In this document: piece by piece, positions 1 to 8,680 of the stretch
Numbering within the stretch: the stretch's first letter is position 1
Layout of the letters: each line of letters opens with the position of its first letter
Assembly: GCF_014650495.1 (NCBI RefSeq)
Contig: NZ_BMVB01000012.1
Span: forward strand, 62,001-126,000
Direction of reading: 5' to 3'
Origin: Streptomyces cinnamoneus
GTDB lineage: Bacteria; Actinomycetota; Actinomycetes; Streptomycetales; Streptomycetaceae
DNA: 64,000 nt
Program-made: the position numbers and the translations under genes
Notes under the pieces: generated by a model
The model's database searches: none
What the model was told of the DNA's origin: nothing
Seen by the model: only the letters and a program-made list of their open reading frames with translations

Positions 1-403
1 TCTCCGCGACGTCCGACCTGTGGCAACCGTTCTCCTTCTTCGTTGTCGGGTCGAGGTAGGTGGTCCCGTACACGCGGGTCGGATCCTTCACGCATCCGGA
101 AGGGCCGCAAGCGGTGGCCCGGTCAGTTCCGTACATGTCGTCGGTGGGGCTGTACTTTATATCGACATTGCCCTGCCATCTCCCTCCCTCTCCTGATATG
201 AAGCTGTCGCCGAGGGAGACGGCCGCGGTGGGTTTGCCCTTGGAGCCTACGGAACTTCTCGACATCGCCGAGGACTCGACCGTTGAGACAGCCAGACAGA
301 GTGGCAGCAGCGCGGCGGCCGATGCCAGTGCAAGGGTTCTTCGAGATCTGCAGAATATGCGGAAAGGGGGCTTGCGACAGTCATGTGATTCCGTGCCAGG
401 CAT
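1..403 (-). CDS. Secreted SGNH/GDSL-type hydrolase, N-terminal part (runs off the window)
   Basis: Begins at the ATG at 403-401, with GGTGGAGGA just upstream as ribosome binding site; 134 codons are visible before the left edge. The product has a basic N-terminus (RSRRT), a hydrophobic signal-peptide core (LALASAAALLPLCLAV) and then AVSLGDSFISGEGGRW. The GDS block holds the catalytic serine of SGNH hydrolases, and the following GEGG is typical of the actinobacterial secreted lipase/esterase branch. Two cysteines (ATACGPSGC) follow. It is expected to be an exported esterase or lipase. The catalytic Asp-His and the C-terminus are outside the window, so integrity cannot be judged. Confidence 0.8.
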   Translation of the reverse strand, partial: MPGTESHDCRKPPFRIFCRSRRTLALASAAALLPLCLAVSTVESSAMSRSSVGSKGKPTAAVSLGDSFISGEGGRWQGNVDIKYSPTDDMYGTDRATACGPSGCVKDPTRVYGTTYLDPTTKKENGCHRSDVAE

Positions 404-1634
404 GAGTCCTCCACCGAATGAGACATCTCCACGATGCGTGACTGGAAATTATGATTCGATCTTTCGATTTGATCGGTCGGTGTGAGCGATGCGAAGCACG
501 TTACAGTCGCCGCACTCGGGATGCGGACGGTATTTTGGGTCGTGTCTGCACAATGTTGCGGCAAGGTTCATGACGTGGAATCACCGTTTGTCAAACGGGC
601 AGACCTTGTCACGGGAAACGCAGGCCACGGGACTCACTGGCAGCGCTTCAGGAGCGGTATCTGCTCGGAAGGGAAGGTAGTGGAACTCGTCATCACTACT
701 TTGTCCGGGCAAGTTCGCCACGGTCGCGGGCGGTGGCAGGGACGGCAAGTTGCTGCCTGGCGCGGGTAAGCATCGCTGCGCGGATGCCGTCCTCCACTTG
801 CGATGCGGACCGGTCTCGGTCGCCCGATCGCTCTGCCGCCGGCGCCGGGAGCGGCACCAGGGGCCAGGCATCGGATGCGACGTCGCTGAGAACCTCGAGG
901 ACGGCTTCAACCACAAGTCGGCCGCCAGGGGCACGAGCTGGTCATTCAACGGGCTGGGGAGAAGCCTCGCGACTGACCGCGAGGTCGAACTATGTGCTTA
1001 CACGGGCTGCGACGTCCAGGGAGGCGACGCGCAACCCTGCGTGCACGCTGTCGGCTTCCTCCGGCCGTAGCGGGAGCGCCACGGCGACTGGAACGGGGTG
1101 ATCAGCGCCTTGTTGCGCCGCTCACATGTCTTCCGTGCGGGGATACGGGTGTTGTGCACCCACTAGGAGGTCGAGGCCGGAGAATCGCACGTGGAAGGGG
1201 TGGCAATGCACTTGCCAGGTAGTGGTGAGTGCGCTCAGCGTCGCCAGCCCGATGCCGAAGCGGCCGGTCGTCCCGGCGCTGAAGGTTTTGCCGCTGAGCC
1301 TATAGGGTTCTTGCCGCTTCCTTCGCTCCCCGCGCCATCAACTGGTACAGCGCCAAGTCCGTCGCGCAGGCCCTGATCGAGTAATCGCACCGCGCAGCTC
1401 GCGTCTTCGATCGACCGGATCTCAAGCTGGGGATCCGCCTGCGAACGTCCTGACCGCGGCGCCGATCGCATCGTCGTACATGCCTGTCCTCTCCGTGCTC
1501 TGGCTCGTTATCAGCCCCAGGGTCACAGGGCGAAACGTCATGGTCTCCGTGGCAATTGGTCATCGGGGCATCAAGGACCTCCCCAGGGCGGGTGCCCCCT
1601 TCGCTCCCGGTCCAGTGGGTAAACGCCCAACACC
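404..1634. other. Degenerate stretch without a recognisable gene
   Basis: Open frames exist on both strands but none has a convincing start with a ribosome binding site, family motif or neighbour logic. A plus-strand frame ending at 1070 has a Cys-bearing tail (CAYTGCDVQGG). A minus-strand frame at about 1330-1130 reads protein-like (SGKTFSAGTTGRFGIGLATL) but has no start. Both could be relics of decayed genes; no family was recognised. Confidence 0.4.
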
Positions 1635-1898
1635 GTGGGTCAACGATTTACCCACGAGGAGGACCGCTCGGAGTTGCTTGCTTCGTGCTACCGGGAGTCG
1701 CTTCGGGTTGCCGACGAGCTCGGCGCACGGACTGTCGCCTTCCCGGCGATCTCCACGGGCATCTACGGCTGGCCGATGGAAGACGGTGCACGCATCGCGG
1801 TGGAGTCGGTGCGAGTGACCGAGACGGCGGTGGAAGAGGTCCGCTTCGTCCTCTTCGACGAGCAGGCGTACGAGGCCTTCGCCGCACAGCTGAGGTGA
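1635..1898 (+). pseudogene. Macro-domain (ADP-ribose hydrolase-like) C-terminal remnant, copy 1
   Basis: Encodes the C-terminal half of a YmdB-type macro domain: EEDRSELLASCYRESLRVAD, then TVAFPAISTGIYGWP (the conserved substrate-loop block), then VEEVRFVLFDEQAYEAF. The N-terminal half, including the ADP-ribose-binding VNAANSSLLGGGG block expected in the family, is missing. The reading frame is entered from a 25-bp sequence starting GTGGGTAAACGC at 1615, with an in-frame TAA before the conserved part. A paralogue at 35256-35519 is truncated at the same place. It is probably non-functional. Confidence 0.75.
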
Positions 1899-2169
1899 CT
1901 GCCCTGTCTGGCGCGATCTGAAGCTTCCGTCGCGCCTGAGCCCCCTGAATCACGAGATGGAGCCGCCAGCTGGCATGAACTGGCAGCTCTTTCGTTTTGG
2001 TTGCCGTCTTCGATGCGCGAGCGCAGGAGAACGGGGCACATGGAGAGGTGGCGCGGAAAGGCGTTCCCGGCTCCACGTCGGCGCCGCACGGAGAATGCTC
2101 TCCGTCCTGCCTCGTTGCCGACTTGCGTGACTCTATCCACGCACCCGGCACAAGAGCCAGAATTCAGGC

Positions 2170-2658
2170 ATGCAGAGTCATGGTGAGCTAGAGCAGCGAA
2201 TCCAGGCCCTCTCCGACGACGAGGCCCTCCGGGCGCTGGCGGTGCTGGTGGAGGACCGCGGGCTGCTTCCCTCGGCCGTACGACTTCCCGTGGACCTTGC
2301 TGAGCTGAGGGAAGCTGTGGACGCGGGGGATGCGGAGAGGTATCTGGATAGCTGCCAACCAGCCGTGAAGGATGGCAAGTTGGCGTGAATCGCGCTCGTA
2401 TATGCTGCGACTCTGCGTGACGGCCTGGCGGCGACAGTCGGGGATGCAGTCGACTATGCGCGAACACCGATGGAGCGCCTCGACCCCTTCATGCTCCCGG
2501 TCGCCGGACTGGTGATCACGCTCCTGCAGACCGAGGTCGTCATGAAACGTGATACGCGCGGCAAGTGGAGCCTGACCATCCATAAGCGGGCCCTTCGTGA
2601 TTCCGCCCTCGGCCGGGTGTTGACGGCATTGCTGTCACAGGTCACCAGCGGCAAGTAG
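2170..2658 (+). pseudogene. Small protein gene split by an in-frame TGA (unrecognised family)
   Basis: One reading frame runs from ATG 2170 to TAG 2656-2658, interrupted only by TGA at 2386-2388. The first half reads ELEQRIQALSDDEALRALAV and is acidic and helical. The second resumes immediately with IALVYAATLRDGLAATVGDA and ends LTALLSQVTSGK. Protein-like composition in the same frame on both sides suggests one gene of about 162 codons with a nonsense mutation. Alternatively it is two small genes, the second starting at ATG 2470. The family was not recognised. Confidence 0.45.
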
Positions 2659-2723
2659 CCGACGGATCGAAAGCCCGTCCAAGAAGTGATCAACGGCCCG
2701 GATTGGAAGGCCAGGGACGCCGG

Positions 2724-3130
2724 ATGACGGTCTCAGTGAGAGTTCCCTACGCCTGGCACTGCGAGGAATGCGGGCAGGAGTGCCGGGTGCCCGTCTGGCG
2801 CACCCTTGATGCCCGTGAGCGTGCTGACGTCCTGGAATCCCCCGGCGCGGGTGTGGCCTGGACCGGGCGCGACTGCGCCGCTGCTGCTCGCGGTCTTCCG
2901 TTGAGGAGCTCCAGGGCGGTCAGCCGGAGTCCGCAGCGGCCCTGCTGGCTGAGGCCGACCGGGCGGGGGCGTTCAGTGGCGGTGCCTTCATCGGTGAGGT
3001 CGTACCACTGCCCCGCAGGCTGCTTCCGGTTGTTCTGACCCGCGACCTCGACCGGGACCTCGAGGACCCGGAATCGGCATGCCGGCAGTTGCAGTCGGAG
3101 GGGTCACCGACGGTCACCAACTACGAGGCA
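2724..3130 (+). pseudogene. CpXC-domain protein gene, frameshifted and truncated
   Basis: ATG 2724 opens a frame reading VRVPYAWHCEECGQECRVP, then VWRTLDARERADVLES. This is the paired-Cys start of a CpXC zinc-ribbon protein as found in Streptomyces. Near 2860-2900 the conserved sequence moves to the +2 frame: VEELQGGQPESAAALLAEAD, GAFIGEVVPLPRRLLPVVL and DPESACRQLQSEGSPTV. A single indel therefore breaks the gene. The C-terminus normally expected is replaced at about 3125 by the next gene in the same frame. Confidence 0.6.
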
Positions 3131-3139
3131 GGACCCGTG

Positions 3140-3736
3140 ATGGACGACGACGTCCTGGTGGGCGACGGGGTGGCGGAGCGGACTCCGACCCCGCCGATCC
3201 GGGTGGGCAGCTACGACGGACAGGAACTCCTCGCCCGCCTGCTCCGCCGGTGGCAGGCCGCCGACGGCACCTGGTACTACGAGGTGACCTTGACCTTCTG
3301 GGCACACGCCACAATCCAGGGCATAGACCTGGCCGAGCCCGCGGACATCGCCTTCTCCGTACCGGCGAGCCACGTCACCCCGGTCCCGGACACCTGCTAC
3401 AAGGGGGTCCCCATCCGCCGACACCCCGCGGTGATCGCCCGGGCCCGCAGCGGACGCAAGACCGCCCCGAACCCGCCGCCGCCAGCGGAGGCCGGGAGCG
3501 GGGCTGGTGCCGGCAGGCCGCAGGTCCGCGGAGATGCCACCGACCGATGGAAAGTCCAGCGCCCCCGCCACCCCTACAACGACCCCGGACCGCGGCGCAC
3601 CGTCATCCACCACGAAACGTGTTTCACCACGCCCGACCCGGCCGAGCTCACCACCGCCCAGGCCCTCGCAGCACTGCGCCGCCCCGGCGCGGAAGCCTGC
3701 ACCGTCTGCGGCGCCGACCAGCTCACCGCACGGTAA
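3140..3736 (+). CDS. DUF6233-like protein
   Basis: The chosen ATG (3140; a GTG directly precedes it) follows GGCAGGA. The roughly 198-residue product has an N-terminal beta-rich part (GQELLARLLRRWQAADGTWY), a Pro/Ala-rich linker, and a C-terminal block with RRTVIHHETCF, ALAALRRPGAEACTVCGAD. The His-x-x-x-Cys and CxxC pattern near the end resembles the metal-binding-like tail of Streptomyces DUF6233 proteins. Function is unknown. The frame is open upstream into the CpXC remnant, so a fusion product cannot be excluded. Confidence 0.5.
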   Translation: MDDDVLVGDGVAERTPTPPIRVGSYDGQELLARLLRRWQAADGTWYYEVTLTFWAHATIQGIDLAEPADIAFSVPASHVTPVPDTCYKGVPIRRHPAVIARARSGRKTAPNPPPPAEAGSGAGAGRPQVRGDATDRWKVQRPRHPYNDPGPRRTVIHHETCFTTPDPAELTTAQALAALRRPGAEACTVCGADQLTAR

Positions 3737-3954
3737 CCGCGACCGTTTCCCACGGAAACGCCGCCGAGGTACCGGGGAACGGGAACCGCCGTGGTCAGGT
3801 GTAGGAGATACGGACCACTGCCCGGGCTTCAGGGACGCTCCCCGTCTCCTGGCCGAGTCAGGGTCCGTGCCGCGGCCTTGAGTGCCGTGCAGCGGCGATG
3901 ATTGATGCGGACGGGCTGGGCAGTGGCGTCCGGCGGACTCTCGGGGGTGGAGCA

Positions 3955-4815
3955 GTGATCGAGGTCGGGCAGCAGGGCGCGTTCAGCGTGAACAGTGTCG
4001 GCATGGAGCACCGCCCGTTCCCATTGAGCTTCAGCATCCGCGAGGCCGAGGGCCTGTGGCAGGTGAGCGCCGGGGCAGCCCAGGCGGGTGAGCTGGTAGA
4101 CCTCCTCGTGGCCGTGGCGAACGACGCCGTGGCGGTGGTGTCGCTGGAGACCAACTCCTACCTGGATGAGGACTGGCATTCGCTGCGCCCCTCGCTGATC
4201 GCGGCCGAGCTCGGCGTGCCGTGCACAGTCCACTCCCTCGGATCCTGGGCGTCCGGCACGTACGGACTCGCGGAGGAGTTCCTGGTGATGGACCGCGGCC
4301 TCCTGCCCCGTTTCCTCGACGGCACTTGGTCGCCGTATGAGCTGACTCTGATCGACGTGCCTGCCGACGTGACTACGGAGCAACTCGACGAGCTCGCCCT
4401 CGTGCTCGGCACGGCCGGTATTGATGAGCTGCTGCTGAGCTTCCTGGGAGACTCCCGGGTCTGGTTCTCGGGCCATGACGACTGCTACGTGTTGCTGGAG
4501 ACCCGCGACCCCGCCCTGCCGGCCGCGGTCCTGGCGCGGCTGCTGACCCTGTTGGCTGGCTCAGCCCTCGCCGAACTCGCCGAGGAGCCCCTCTCGCGCC
4601 TTCCCGAGCCCGGGCCCTGGCTACCTGAGCGGCTGATCGCCACCGCACCTCACTGGATCGGAGCCCTGGGCAACGTCACCGAGGATTTGATCACCATTGG
4701 GCTGGCTGCCCTGCCAGACCCGTGGCAGCTGGGCGTCTCGTTCCCGCAGCAGGCCGACCTCACCGCGACGCTCGACGTACGTCACGGCACCTGGCGGATC
4801 ACGCCTGCGGAGTAA
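3955..4815 (+). CDS. Hypothetical protein, unrecognised family
   Basis: The GTG at 3955 is preferred because GGGGGTGGAG lies 3 nt upstream; an in-frame ATG at 3898 has no ribosome binding site. The product has about 286 residues, is acidic and soluble, and has no signal peptide or membrane segment. Visible stretches include FSVNSVGMEHRPFPLSFSIR near the start, LIAAELGVPCTVHSLGSWAS in the middle and LDVRHGTWRITPAE at the end. The codon pattern is normal for the genome, so it is likely a real, expressed gene. No function can be assigned. Confidence 0.6.
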   Translation: MIEVGQQGAFSVNSVGMEHRPFPLSFSIREAEGLWQVSAGAAQAGELVDLLVAVANDAVAVVSLETNSYLDEDWHSLRPSLIAAELGVPCTVHSLGSWASGTYGLAEEFLVMDRGLLPRFLDGTWSPYELTLIDVPADVTTEQLDELALVLGTAGIDELLLSFLGDSRVWFSGHDDCYVLLETRDPALPAAVLARLLTLLAGSALAELAEEPLSRLPEPGPWLPERLIATAPHWIGALGNVTEDLITIGLAALPDPWQLGVSFPQQADLTATLDVRHGTWRITPAE

Positions 4816-4839
4816 CACAAGGAGTCCCTGCTTCCGGGT

Positions 4840-5400
4840 GATCTCCTCGAGAACGCCCAGTACCTGCTCGCGGGTGAGCTCCTCGAGGACCAGCTCCTGG
4901 TCGTCGACGGCGTCGGCTGACTCCGGGGCCGGGGCGACAACGGCCGTGCGGGGCGCGGGCAGCACGACCGGGGCCAGCGGCGCGACCGGGACGTCGCCCT
5001 CGGGCAGCATGGCTGCGGTCTCAGCCTGGGCCTGAGGCGCGGTGGCCTGCCGGGCGCGGACCTGTTCCCACTTGTATGCCTTCGCCCACGCCCTGACCGT
5101 CACGTCCTGGTGCAGCTGCTGCTCGGTGGCCGCCTGGCGCTCCGCCTCGAAGGCCCCGGGCATCGCGGCGTCGACGGCGGCCGCGACCGCGCGACGCTGC
5201 GCGCGGCGATCGGCCTGCCGCTCCTCGTACCGGGGCAGTCCCGGCCAGAGCCGAGCAGCACCCGGTCGTCGCACCGCACGTCACCGCACTGCTGGCGCTG
5301 AGGCAGGACCCGGCTGATCAGCCAGCCCACCGGATCCTTGATCAGCCAGGTCAGCCGCATCTGGTCGGCCAGGCAGCGGGCGAGCCGGTCGGCGATGACG
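4840..5400 (-). pseudogene. Remnant of a mobile-element-associated DNA-binding-type protein
   Basis: Minus-strand sequence changes frame near 5245. Upstream it reads HVIADRLARCLADQMRLTWL, DPVGWLISRVLPQRQQCGDV and a CDDRV-type cysteine pair. Downstream it reads YEERQADRRAQRRAVAAAVD and HQDVTVRAWAKAYKWEQVRA. This layout matches a Streptomyces protein family found in integrative elements; its function was not identified. The N-terminus is cut at about 5400, where a transposase fragment of opposite strand begins, and the C-terminus decays after LVLEELTREQVL. Confidence 0.5.
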
Positions 5401-5669
5401 TGCGGCGCATCCGCGCCGCCGACGACTTGCGGCGGCCGTGGGAGAAGCCCGCCGAGCCCGGCCGGCTCACCCCGGCCCGAGTCCGCCGGGGGTTTCGAAA
5501 CCTCCGCCCGCACCTGCACTGTCCGGCCCGTGCACCGAAACCCTCAAGCCCAGGCCCTGGAAGACCACGTGGCTCGAAGAACCGGCGGTCCGCCACCCGC
5601 TACGACGTGGGCAAGACCGTGAAACGACCCGAGAGCATCACCGAACGAAACCGACTCGGACCAAGCTGA
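5400..5669 (+). pseudogene. Transposase C-terminal fragment
   Basis: The frame reads DLRRPWEKPAEPGRLTPARV, RRGFRNLRPHLHCPARAPKP, then SKNRRSATRYDVGKTVKRPE before the stop at 5667-5669. This is the basic C-terminal tail of a Streptomyces DDE transposase family (NF041680-like, from memory). The catalytic part is absent. It abuts the truncated minus-strand remnant at about 5400, so this is an old insertion that was later deleted. Confidence 0.6.
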
Positions 5670-5741
5670 CACGGACGGGCGCGGTGACGTCCAGGGCCTG
5701 GAACAGGGTGAGGACCCGGCAGGAGCCCAGCTCGGCGAGCG

Positions 5742-5888
5742 GCCCGCCCAGTAGGAGCCGATCATCTTCGGGTAGCCCTCGTCGGCCTTGTCCGCTTCGA
5801 GGTTGTAGCGCACGTACTGGTTGCCCTTGAAGAAGTACGCCGTCTTCTCGTCCCACCACAGAGCCGCGTCGATCCCGCTGAGGATCAA
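5742..5888 (-). pseudogene. Hemopexin-repeat fragment
   Basis: Forty-nine codons read GIDAALWWDEKTAYFFKGNQ, then YVRYNLEADKADEGYPKMIG and SYWAG. This is one complete hemopexin-type beta-propeller blade (aromatic DAALWW, YFFKG, YVRY, GYP). After this the frame loses similarity, and upstream of 5888 the DNA belongs to a DUF317 fragment on the other strand. It is a single orphan blade, hence a remnant. Confidence 0.7.
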
Positions 5889-6075
5889 CGCCTACGACGC
5901 CCCCTTCGGCCCCACCCGCTGGGCCGCGACCTTCAGCGACATGACCCCGACCGAGCTGGTCACTGCCTTCACCACTGCCTTGGCCGCTGCGCATGCCCAG
6001 GGCCGCGACGCGTTCCTTCACGGCCCGGACCACTCACCGCTCGGTGCGGTGGAACCGCTTCTCGTTCAGGACTGA
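5889..6075 (+). pseudogene. DUF317 domain C-terminal fragment
   Basis: The plus frame reads NAYDAPFGPTRWAATFSDMT then PTELVTAFTTALAAAHAQGR and stops at 6075. The W-x-x-x-F-x-x-x-x-P-x-E-x-x-x-x-F spacing is the C-terminal signature of DUF317, a Streptomyces-specific family of unknown function. The gene's 5' part is missing and the junction at 5888 joins it to the opposite-strand hemopexin fragment. Confidence 0.6.
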
Positions 6076-6169
6076 CCACCGCTCTTTCTGTGCCGTGCCC
6101 GCCGCGGCGTGTCGCGGACCCCAGTGGACGGAGGAGAAGGATGGACCCGAACCGCTGGTAGGTGCCGTG

Positions 6170-6307
6170 ATGACGCAAGGTGACGACCGTGCCACCGTTG
6201 TGTTGTATCTGAGGTTGTTGCACGAGACCGCGGCGGAGTGTGCGGCGGCCAGGGGCCGACGGGTGCCGAGGCGGAGGCCAGTGGGTCGGCATCCGGGCGA
6301 GTTGTGA
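6170..6307 (+). CDS. Possible 45-residue protein (weak)
   Basis: ATG 6170 opens a 45-codon frame: DDRATVVLYLRLLHETAAEC followed by an Arg/Pro-rich tail. A weak GGTAGGTG precedes it. The N-terminal half looks like an amphipathic helix of a real protein, while the tail looks untranslated. It may be the 5' scrap of a larger gene. Function is unknown. Confidence 0.25.
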   Translation: MTQGDDRATVVLYLRLLHETAAECAAARGRRVPRRRPVGRHPGEL

Positions 6308-6416
6308 TGCGGCGGTGCCGCGTGTGGTTCGTAGCGTCCTGCGCTGGACGTCGAACAGCACGATGCCCCGCACGGCCGGGACAGGCGTGTACGGGGCAGG
6401 ATTGCGGGCGCTTGTA

Positions 6417-6488
6417 TCAGCCGCCGAGGAGTGCGGCCGCGATGGAGTTGACAGCGGTGACGATGGGGTTCAGGAGCGGAACAAGCAT
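6417..6488 (-). CDS. 23-residue hydrophobic peptide (unannotated-type small ORF)
   Basis: ATG at 6488-6486 is preceded by AAAGGACG at good spacing. The peptide begins MLVPLLNPIVTAVNSIAAAL and ends LGG, stop TGA at 6419-6417. It is uncharged apart from its termini, with Leu/Ile/Val/Ala on one face and Asn/Ser/Thr on the other, as in small membrane-active or toxin-like peptides. No partner gene is evident. It lies in a region of decayed genes, so chance occurrence remains possible. Confidence 0.4.
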   Translation of the reverse strand: MLVPLLNPIVTAVNSIAAALLGG

Positions 6489-6754
6489 CGAACGTCCTTT
6501 ACCAGAAGGCGAGTTGCGGTCATGGTGCGTCGGCCAGCGACGTCCGGCGATCTTGTCATTCCGTGATGCGCATACACAAGCGGCGCTCAGGCAGAGAGTG
6601 AGTGCCCGATCTCCTGATCGATAGGTGCTGATTGCGGACGGGGGCGTCCAGCCATCATGTCGCCCGGGTCGTCGGACGAAGGGCGCGCGAGGGCTTCGAG
6701 GTCGTCGGCGCCCACGCGGAGGCCAGCGGAGCGGCACCCTGGCGGCCCTGGAAC

Positions 6755-6932
6755 GACCTCGCCATGGATAGAGCTCCACGAACTCCTCGTCACCGAACAG
6801 AGGCCCGAGTTCGTCGCGGATCCGCATCGGCAGGCTTCCCTTGGGGAACGCGGCCCGCGCCACCCGAGCTGCTTCCACCGGAACCTCGAGGCTCCTGCTC
6901 CTGACGTGCAGTGACACCGACACCTTCCCCAC
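6755..6932 (-). pseudogene. IS1182-family transposase N-terminal fragment
   Basis: From ATG 6932 the frame reads VEAARVARAAFPKGSLPMRI, then RDELGPLFGDEEFVELYPWR. The AFPKG...RDELG...F.DEEF order is the start of IS1182-type transposases. Similarity ends at about residue 58; the DDE catalytic part is absent. Terminal repeats were not found. Confidence 0.6.
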
Positions 6933-7138
6933 AACACGACGTCGGCTTCGAAGATCCTCAACGGATCGTCGAAGCCGACGTAACGCCTGCGGTCGGATTA
7001 GCCAACAGTGTCAGAAAGCGCAAATTGAATTCCAGGTGTTCGCCGGTGGCGGACGCCGCCCGAACGGGTTGGGGGATCGATCTGGGCTCGTGTCACAGTC
7101 GGCTGGACAAACCCTAGGCCAGCGAAGGGACGGACTCG

Positions 7139-8044
7139 GTGACGACGCCTCCAGGATTTGCCACGACGATTGAGGTTCTGCGTCTGCGGGAGTGGCTGAT
7201 CGGAGCCGGGCGACCCGCGCTGGTCCTGGACCAGTTCAAAGCTGACGGATTTAAATTCGTCGTCGACAGCGACTCCAATGTCCATATCCAGTCGCATGAC
7301 GGCCGTTTCTACTGCGGCTGGTATCCGCAATCCCTCCGCGGAAAGGAAAAGGCGGGGTGGCGGAGGTATGTCACCGGAACAGCCCAGGAGCCCGGCTGGG
7401 ACGCCACCTTTCACGCGGACACCCCGGCCGAGGTCGTGGCAGTAGTGGTGGCGGAGCTGATCGCGCCGCCCCGCGCTGACGTCCCGCCTGGCCGGTTCAC
7501 CCTGACCGGAACCGGCAGCAGCACCTGCTGTGCCGCCGCCCCGTCCCCAAGGGTACAGACGGCCCATCCCACAACACACGCAAACCGGAGCCCTCTAGGT
7601 GTTCTTCTCCCGCCCGCACCCCTCACCCGAGCAGGGCCCCCTTCTCGGACCACACGCCAGCAGACCCATCACTTCTTCGACTCCACCGGCCTGCGCGGCG
7701 CCGAATGGATGGCCGACGCCCCGCAGGTGCTCATCGACGATCTCCCTGCGGCCTGGCAGTTCTTCGCCCGCGTCCACCCCGTCGCACCCCCGGTGTGGAC
7801 TAACGGTTACTTCGGCACGAACGATGACTACGCGTTGAAGGAGGACGTCGAAAAGACGCCTCTCCGCCCGACACCACCGGATGAGCCGGAGGGCCTGTCG
7901 AGGCGACCGTATGGCAGAGCGCTCGCCGACCGCCACGAGCTTGTGGCTCTCGCTATGACCTATTTGTCCGGGCAGGCGACCTGCCCGGACTGCGAAACTG
8001 TCTTCTCCGTCGCGGACCAGGTCGCCGGGACGTGGATCCCGTAA
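7139..8044 (+). CDS. DUF317-like protein of unknown function
   Basis: The GTG at 7139 gives a 301-residue product. Residues about 15-120 contain FKFVVDSDSNVHIQSHDGRF, GWRRYVTGT and WDATFHADTPAEVVAVVVAE, which match the W-x-x-x-F-x-x-x-T-P-x-E pattern of DUF317. A low-complexity Pro/Thr/Ala segment follows at about 130-175. A second part (LIDDLPAAWQFFARVHPVAP) leads to a C-terminal CPDC zinc-ribbon-like pair. DUF317 proteins are common in Streptomyces mobile and accessory DNA and have no assigned function. The linker could mark a join of two formerly separate genes. Confidence 0.55.
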   Translation: MTTPPGFATTIEVLRLREWLIGAGRPALVLDQFKADGFKFVVDSDSNVHIQSHDGRFYCGWYPQSLRGKEKAGWRRYVTGTAQEPGWDATFHADTPAEVVAVVVAELIAPPRADVPPGRFTLTGTGSSTCCAAAPSPRVQTAHPTTHANRSPLGVLLPPAPLTRAGPPSRTTRQQTHHFFDSTGLRGAEWMADAPQVLIDDLPAAWQFFARVHPVAPPVWTNGYFGTNDDYALKEDVEKTPLRPTPPDEPEGLSRRPYGRALADRHELVALAMTYLSGQATCPDCETVFSVADQVAGTWIP

Positions 8045-8064
8045 TGGAGGTCAGGCGGCGTCGC

Positions 8065-8485
8065 TCAACCAGAGGGCGGGCCGGTTCCGGAATCGATCTT
8101 TTCGAAGAGGACGTCGCCGTGATGGTGGAGGAGCTCGCGCAGGGCCGCGTAGTGGTTCAACGGATCGGGTCGTGAGAGCTGGGACCATGTGCTGCTGCGC
8201 CGGAGGTGCCAGGCCCGGCGGACGTCAGGGGGTTGTTCAGCTTCGATTGGGCGCGGAGCGAACAGGGGTTTGTCTCGGGTGACGTAAGCCCAGACGAAGG
8301 CGGACGCGCCTCCTGTCGCTTGCGGTCGTCCAGATTAGGGCGGACGGGAACAGGGACTGGCGGAAGTTCAGCGATGATCGAGCCCTAAGTTTCGCTGGCC
8401 GGCGACCGCCTTGCAGTGCCTGGCGGTGTCGCCGGTAGTCGATGGGGTGAGCTTCGGTATCAAGGTCCTGGGCCAGGGCCTCCAA
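8065..8485 (-). pseudogene. Frameshifted remnant of an unrecognised protein family
   Basis: Three collinear minus-strand pieces in different frames look like one protein: EALAQDLDTEAHPIDYRRHR, then IIAELPPVPVPVRPNLDDRK, then ASAFVWAYVTRDKPLFAPRP, AWHLRRSSTWSQLSRPDPLN and HYAALRELLHHHGDVLFEKI, stop at 8067-8065. At least two indels are needed. The family seems widespread in Streptomyces accessory regions, but no function could be named. Confidence 0.45.
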
Positions 8486-8680
8486 GGCGGCAGCGAAGCG
8501 GGCCGAGCCGTCGTTGGGTCCTGGCAGTGGCTCTTTCCAGCTCGGCGGGCTCTCCGTGGCCTGGCAGATCTTTGCTTGGCCTCATGCCACGAGCGCCATG
8601 CCCGAACATGCTGCCGCGGTCCTGCAGGGATGGTGCCCGCGGCCGGAAGGGGGCATGGCGCTCGTCTTTGCGGGCTCCGG

